Below are positions 58,621-64,000 of a DNA stretch of 64,000 nt, in pieces. The notes under the pieces were generated by a model. The model had not been told where the DNA came from. It worked only from the letters and a program-made list of their open reading frames with translations, and made no database searches. The first letter of the stretch is position 1. Every line of letters begins with the position of its first letter. The stretch is from assembly GCA_003971905.1 (NCBI GenBank), contig RSEE01000014.1:620001-684000 (forward strand). The letters are read 5' to 3'. The position numbers were made by a program, and so were the translations under genes. The stretch is from Moniliella sp. 'wahieum'. Lineage: Eukaryota; Basidiomycota; Moniliellomycetes; Moniliellales; Moniliellaceae.

Positions 58621-60258
58621 GGCAAAGCGGTGGTCGTAGTGGTGGGGGAGAGGAGGAGGAGGAGTCTGATGGTGGGACGGGTGGCTGCCCTCCCAAGCGT
58701 ACTCTCTGCGCCCCGCCGGCATGGCGACGACGCAGGGTAGCAGGCGGGCATAATACTGACTCGGAGCATCGCAGCCAAGGCTTGGGGCGTGGCTGCCCCT
58801 GTGCGGGGGCGAGCGGCGAGAGACGGACACACTGGCCGGATGGCGCATGATGTGTCCGGTGGTACCCGGGCGGCCGACACTGGTGGGCTGCGGTGTGGAG
58901 AGCCCTGGCAGTTGGGCCTCCAAGTAGCGGCGGGGGTGCAGTCTTCGGCCCTGCCCCTCGGCCCGGACGGCAGCAGACTGCAGCGGGGTGCCCTGGGGTG
59001 CCCTGGGGTGCTGGTGCGCAGCGCACGGCCCCTGCCAGACCCTGGGTGCAGCACACGGCCAGTGCTGGAAGCCGCCCCAGGTGGCGAAATGCAGCACCCA
59101 GACCCTAGCTGTCGCCATCACATGTGACACATACGTAGCCGTACACAGGGCATGTGCCTGGTGTCTTTCATCAATTTCAGATGGCACACGCAGTAGGGCA
59201 GAGGAAATAATTATCTTATCACGTTCTAGGGCCACCGTCCAGCGCATCGTCCTCGCAAGTGAAATGGAAACGCAGCCGCCAGAGAAGCGGTGCGATCGCC
59301 ACCACCCAGGCGGGGACCGCATTGCATATTTATTGGACAGGAGGATGCAGCGAGTAGATCGGACTCTAATACCAGCAGCGCTATATCAGCACATCCCCTA
59401 TCCATGCGAATACAGTAGCATTCGCATCAAGACAAGAAAGCGAGAGACGAGAAGGGTGCAGCTGTGTGTGGTCTGTTGTACCCGAGACGCTCTAATAAAA
59501 GGCCCAGCTCGTGTGCAAACCCTCTTCCCTTTTTGATGTATCACTTGCTCTTAAGAAATGCTAAGCGCTAAGCTCGCAATCAAGCCCACAGTTGCCGCAT
59601 GCATTGCACCAAGAGCTGCATCAACATGTAACAAGGGTGCCATAATTATGCTTCGAATCGGCATGATTGGAATCATCGGTGACTATCATCTGTCATCGAT
59701 CAGCAACTGTGACATGTGACATGTGACGCGTGACGTGTGATCAATGATTGATGATCACCTAGATCACCGCGTTGTATTCGTGTCTTGCAACAAAGACATG
59801 GACTCCTGTCTTTATATATGCTTTCCAGCCACACTCTCGACCCCCTCGCGAAAATCGATTACCACCTCTCCGGCATCAAGCTCTTCAAGCTTCAGGTGAA
59901 GCTTCAGGGACCACCGATGGCAGCAGGCTTGCCCTATTCCGGGCATGCAAGGTGTAATCCATATTACTCGGCAGCGCTGTGAAGCTTGAAAAAGGAGTAA
60001 TGTGTAGAGAATTGAGAGACGAGTAATAATAAAAGTCGCCGGGAGACACTTGAGAAGCTAGGGCCTCTGAGGTCTTCGGATGATGAAGCTGGTTAATAAG
60101 ATCATTCTGATTCCAGTTGATTGACCTGTTTGGTGCATGCATTGTCCCAGACCGAGTCAAGAATATAGCTGGCAGGGATGTCCACACGAGCATTCTGGTG
60201 TTGCGGAGAGGCGGAGGCAAGCTGAGAGGCGGAAGCTGACCGACACATCTACTAAACG
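58621..60258. other. Intergenic spacer, areA promoter side
   Basis: No gene is supported. Palindrome iterations lie at 59685-59765 (GTGACATGTGACATGTGACGCGTGACG, then ATCAATGATTGATGATCAC) and 59875-59910 (CAAGCTCTTCAAGCTTC). A GC-rich stretch at 58930-59100 contains GGTGCCCTGGGGTGCCCTGGGGTGC triple repeats. Confidence 0.5.
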
Positions 60259-62043
60259 TTAAACCTTGGGTTTTTTCGTCTCGGACTCCGCCACTTCTTC
60301 TCCTCCACCCGCCCGCTTCTTGGCCTCTGCGCTCGTCTTAGCCTGCCCAACCAGTGGCGGCGGCGGTGCCCCGGCTCTCCAGGTCAACTTGCTAGCCCAG
60401 TGGTCCTCGCGCAGGCGAGCCTGGCCTACACCATACAAGTGCTCACGGGCAGTAAGACCAACCGTGGTCCCCTCGCCAAATCCAGGCTGGCCCGTGTGCT
60501 TGCGTGGAAGCGGCACCCCCGTTGAAGTCGGGTAATCGTCCCAGACGTGGCCCCGACGCTGCAGTTCGGGAACAAGCTTATCGACGAGCGCGACTTGGGT
60601 ACCAGGTGTCACGGCATAGGCAAAGTTAAACCCATCCACCCCAGCCTCGGTTACCCAGCGCTCCAGCGCATCCGCCACCTTTGTCACCGACCCACGCACG
60701 ACCGGACCCAGGCCTCCCACCGTCAGCTGCTCCGCCACCGCCCGCTTGGTCCACCGGCCCACCTCAGGCGCATTCTTGGCAAAACCCTCGACGGCAGATT
60801 GAATTGCGTTGCCCTTGCTGCCTGGTGGCGCCAGCTCCTCATCATCGTCATAGCCCGACAAATCGATCCCCGTCCATCCACCAAACAGGGCCAGGGCGCC
60901 CTCCCCGCTGCCTTGCTCAACCCAAGCCTTGTATTGCTCTTCTGCCTCCTCATCCGTTTCGGCAACAATGACTGTCAGCAACGCCAGCACCTTGATCGAA
61001 TCCTCTTCCCGTCCTGCATCTTTGGCTGCCTGCCGTGCTGCATCGACCCGTTTCTTGGCCAGCTCGGGCTTGTGGGCGGCAATAAAGATGGCCTCGGCGT
61101 GTTTTCCAGCAAAGGCCAGACCCGGACCAGAGGAACCCGCTGGAAAATGAGCGGAGTACGCTGGGCACTGGGATGAACCAAGTGGGGACCGGGAACGTGA
61201 GGGTAGTGCTCACCCTAAGTTAAGATACAGAGGCCAACAGGGTCAGCAAAATTGATCTATATAGGATCAACAGTATAGCAAGCTGAAACGGAAGATCTCC
61301 TGAAAGACGTACCCTGTGATTGATCTGGCGTACCCGCTCGGGCCGCGTATAAATCTTCTTAGCCACGTCCAACGCCACAGCATCGTCTGCCAGCTCCCCT
61401 CCCACCTTAAAGACCACATCGAGGTACTCTGTTTCCGAGAGAAGGTTTTGATGTGTCATTTGTTAGATGCACGGTACAAAAGTAACAAAGGAGGGGGTGC
61501 AAGACCTCATCACGTACCGTGAGCAATTTCGTAGCGCTTCGCATGTAGCTCATTGCTTTCGCTCCCAAAGTTGCGAGCAGCCGAGTCCAGGTAACCCGTG
61601 ACCACGTTCCATCCCACCCGACCATTGGTCAGATGATCCAGTGTGGAAAAACGGCGAGCCAGCGCATACGGGTGCTCAAACGAGGTAGTTGCCGTCACGC
61701 CAAAAGTAAGGTTGGACGTGACGTGGGCCATCGCACTGACTACCAACTGAGGATCGGTAACAGGGAACTGGGCCCCGGAACGAAGCGCAGCATCGAGAGA
61801 GCCGCCGTACACGTCGTACCCTCCCCAGACGTCGGCAAGAAAGAGGCCATCAAATTTGCCTCGCTCCAAGAGCTGGGCCAAGTCGGTCCAGTAGCCCAAC
61901 GTGTCAAAGTTGCTGGACTTATCCCCGTTGGCAGTCCACAGCCCAGGCGACTGATGGCCAGCGCAGGACATGTCGAACGCATAGAGAAGCCAACGCTTCT
62001 CCGACTTGGGGGAGGGGGCAGCAATCGTAGCGGAGGGCGCCAT
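60259..62043 (-). CDS. FMN-dependent monooxygenase, NtaA/SnaA/DszA family
   Basis: A flavin monooxygenase of the luciferase-like superfamily. Exon 1 (62043-61518) reads KRWLLYAFDMSCAGHQSPGL, DLAQLLERGKFDGLFLADV, SFEHPYALARRFSTLDHLTN, GRVGWNVVTGYLDSAARNFG. An 89-nt intron (61429-61517) leads to EYLDVVFKVGGEL and a 98-nt intron (61215-61312) to GEHYPHVPGPHLVHPSAQRT, PLIFQ. The C-terminal part contains EAGVDGFNFAYAVTPGT, FVDKLVPELQRRG-like and YPTSTGVPLPRK, ending KKPKV at 60259. Bacterial relatives oxidise nitrilotriacetate, dibenzothiophene sulfone or pristinamycin with reduced FMN from a partner reductase; the fungal substrate is unknown. No reductase gene is present here. One frame shift lies near 61139. 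It follows the 2OG oxygenase on the same strand and lies next to the areA-like gene. Confidence 0.9.
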
Positions 62044-62677
62044 TTCGTTGGTCAGAAGCAGCCGTAAAGCGGAGCAGAGTGGTGATTTTATACACGAACT
62101 TTCCTGTACTTCATGGAGATAATCTGGCGGGATCGGTATGGTCCGTGCTACAAGCTCGTGCTAAGCGAGATGGACGAATAATATAGGAAAGCAAGGGAAT
62201 AAGGAAGTGACTAACCCTAGAGTATATCAGTGTTGGTCAGATGGGTGCATGACACTGCGCTTGTGCCAGCCCGCATCAAACGGCCTTCACGATTGCGCCA
62301 TCCCCAAAGATGTTGTGATCCGACAGCTATTATATGATTCTGGTCGACACGGTTTTGATGCAGTGAATTACCGGTATGCCCGCATGTTCGGCACTTCAAC
62401 GTCGGCAACCGTTCCTTACGTGTCTATTGATTCCGATCGATGACGCGGATGACGAGATAGGCCTCACCTCGCTGGTCTTCAAGTGTCACTCGCACTTCGC
62501 CTCACTTGTCACTTCTAGTCGCTCGCATTCCTATCTATACTACCGAGGAAGACAGCTTGGAGTCCATCAATGTGAAAAAGGTGCATTTTCACATGTACAT
62601 AGCAGCAACATAACCGGATAATTCTTGTTAGCGGCTCGCAAGAAAGGATATGGGGCCCCACACTTGGAAGATCCCCC
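62044..62677. other. Promoter region of the flavin monooxygenase gene
   Basis: The 634 bases between two minus-strand genes contain the monooxygenase promoter. Two HGATAR words (AGATAA at 62117-62122, AGATAG at 62455-62460) could bind a GATA factor, but about two are expected by chance in this length. A TTTTATACA stretch lies near 62086-62094. Confidence 0.4.
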
Positions 62678-63980
62678 TCACAAGTAGGTTTGGGCGAGAC
62701 GCTGTTCAAGGTATTTGTCGGTCACAACTGGACCGTACTTCGGCTTCTCGCCCGGCGCGACACAGGTAGACAAAACTTCGACGCAAGTGTCTGGGTTGGG
62801 GTTGGTGAAAAAGGGAATCGAGTAGCGGCGAGGGGTGTGGGTCGCTGCGGGGTCGTCCAGCGGAGGTGCTGTGACGCGGTGCACGGTCGAGACCAGCACA
62901 TTGTTGGACCAACGCGAGAGCAGGTCTCCCACGTTGATCACAATCGTCCATCAATCGGCGGGGCATTCACCCACTCGCCCGTTTTGGGATCCCGCACTTG
63001 CAGTCCCGGCCCACCCTGGATGAGGAGCGTGAGCGACCCATAGTCGGTATGTGCCCCGCCCGATTCGTTTCACGAGTGTCCGCATCCACCACCTCCACCT
63101 CACTCACAGGAGTGGGAGGGTAATGGAGTAGGCGAAGAGTGTGCCACTCCTTGTCGCACTTTTTGTCAAAGAAGGTGGGGTCAAGCCCCAACCCGACAGC
63201 AATGGCACGAAGGACTTCAAGATGGAGCACGTCGAGCTCATGGCGGAGCTCCAGCATGGTGTTTCGGAACTCGGGGAGTTCTGCGTCGGTAGGCCAAAAG
63301 TTGGTAAACTCCGGATCAATCTCCCGTCCAATCTCGAGGCTCTCCTTGACGTCGGGCGCAGCCTGGCGCAACTTGGCAATCTCTGCCTCGTCCGTTACGT
63401 TCGTGACACGTTCCCGTCCGGTCGCCACGTACCCACGATTGGCCCGGGGAGCTTAAGTGGACAAAATGGTCAGCACACGGTCGTAGGCACCCGAATGAAG
63501 GGAGATGAGGGGAAGTGGAGAACATACAGCGCCATGCCAGCCGGTCTTTGATTTGTTGGTCCAACTCAAAGAACTTGGCAGATAGATCAAAGGCCCGATC
63601 AATCAGTTTTTGGTCGACACCATGATCAGACAAGTAGGCAAAGCCGGAATGTTTGAAGGCGTCTGTCAAATCTTTGGCCACTTGGCCTGTTCCGCCGCAT
63701 CGGTCGCTTTCAAAAAGCGGGCAAAGGGGATAACGGGGATGAGCGGTTCACTCTTGGTGGACTGTGCCAGGAAGCTCGTTTTTGAGGCAGAGAACGGCGA
63801 GAGGCGAGAAGTGTGGAGCGGCCGTTGCGGCACGAATGCGAGTGGGGCAAGGCGCGGTGCTGACAGTGAGTAGCTCGGGCGGGGCAAGGCGAACGAAAAG
63901 GGGGATCGGGTGGCCAGTGCATGGGCTGGGCGAGTAGCGGCCGGAGTGGAGCGTGCGATCAAGGGAGCCAGCATGGTCAC
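62678..63980 (-). CDS. 2-oxoglutarate/Fe(II) oxygenase, isopenicillin-N-synthase-like, with mitochondrial-type presequence
   Basis: From 63980 (or the ATG at 63974) the protein begins [20 protein letters not shown] and runs about 60 residues, basic and free of acids, to [19 protein letters not shown], a typical mitochondrial presequence. The DIOX_N-like domain follows ([42 protein letters not shown]). A 76-nt intron (63452-63527) leads to [33 protein letters not shown] and [17 protein letters not shown]. The catalytic core has [20 protein letters not shown] (Fe ligands His-x-Asp, about 63050), [10 protein letters not shown] (third His) and RRYSIPFF (2OG-binding Arg-x-Ser). All iron and cosubstrate residues are present. 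One-base shifts are seen near 63665, 63060 and 62950. The substrate cannot be inferred; the gene sits just upstream of the NtaA-like monooxygenase. Confidence 0.9.
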
Positions 63981-64000
63981 GGCCGTGGAGTTGGAGGTGG

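Noticed and set aside
62117-62460. Two HGATAR sites as evidence that the AreA-like factor controls the monooxygenase
   Set aside because: About two such sites are expected by chance in 630 bases, so they do not support regulation on their own.
1-64000. LTR retroelements or other virus-like elements
   Set aside because: No long terminal repeats, reverse transcriptase, integrase or capsid-like frames were recognised anywhere in the window.

Overview
The window is a GC-rich piece of a fungal nuclear genome, most likely basidiomycete. The evidence is short spliceosomal introns of about 58-98 nt with GTRNGY donors and YAG acceptors, and fungal-specific families: a Nha1-type Na+/H+ antiporter, an AreA/Nit2 GATA factor, an Mcp2-type ABC1 kinase, a SYLF/Ysc84 protein and a CYP52/63-like P450. 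The phylum is inferred; no taxonomic marker is present.

Layout, left to right. 0.1-5.6 kb: a P4-ATPase (lipid flippase), + strand, with an unresolved 5' end. 5.6-9.8 kb: gene-free DNA rich in short iterated palindromes. 9.9-11.9 kb: a zinc-finger factor, preceded by a 69-nt nested hairpin. 12-16 kb: gene-free. 16.1-18.7 kb: an Mcp2/ADCK1-type mitochondrial kinase-like protein. 19.1-19.3 kb: a relic of a GT15 mannosyltransferase. 19.9-22.7 kb: a divergent pair, a protein disulfide isomerase (-) and actin-capping protein beta (+). 23.3-26.8 kb: a SYLF actin/lipid-binding protein. 27.9-30.1 kb: an NDUFA4-like subunit and a VAP/Scs2 ER tether. 30.7-37.9 kb: a Nha1 antiporter and a long disordered protein of unknown role (both -). 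40.6-43.9 kb: nitronate monooxygenase and a P450 (-). 44.8-45.1 kb: a small mitochondrial-type protein (+). 46.5-54.2 kb: a Sec7/BIG ARF-GEF (-) with an unusual 9-residue repeat tail. 54.7-58.6 kb: an AreA/Nit2-like nitrogen regulator (-). 60.3-64.0 kb: an NtaA/SnaA/DszA-family flavin monooxygenase and a 2-oxoglutarate/Fe(II) oxygenase (both -).

The genes fall into housekeeping membrane-traffic and cytoskeleton functions (flippase, VAP, Sec7, capping protein, SYLF), organelle functions (Mcp2, NDUFA4, PDI), and a right-hand block of oxidative enzymes around the nitrogen regulator. That block (nitronate monooxygenase, P450, NtaA-like monooxygenase, 2OG oxygenase) could serve scavenging of unusual nitrogen or sulfur sources, but co-regulation is only an inference from position.

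Almost every conserved gene except the Mcp2 homologue is interrupted by 1-nt reading-frame shifts. Conservation resumes immediately afterwards, often at homopolymers and sometimes as compensating pairs. I read these as consensus-sequence indel errors rather than mass pseudogenisation. Gene boundaries are therefore given as spans and exon coordinates only where splice sites are clear. I saw no CRISPR array, rRNA, convincing tRNA, LTR element or virus-like element.
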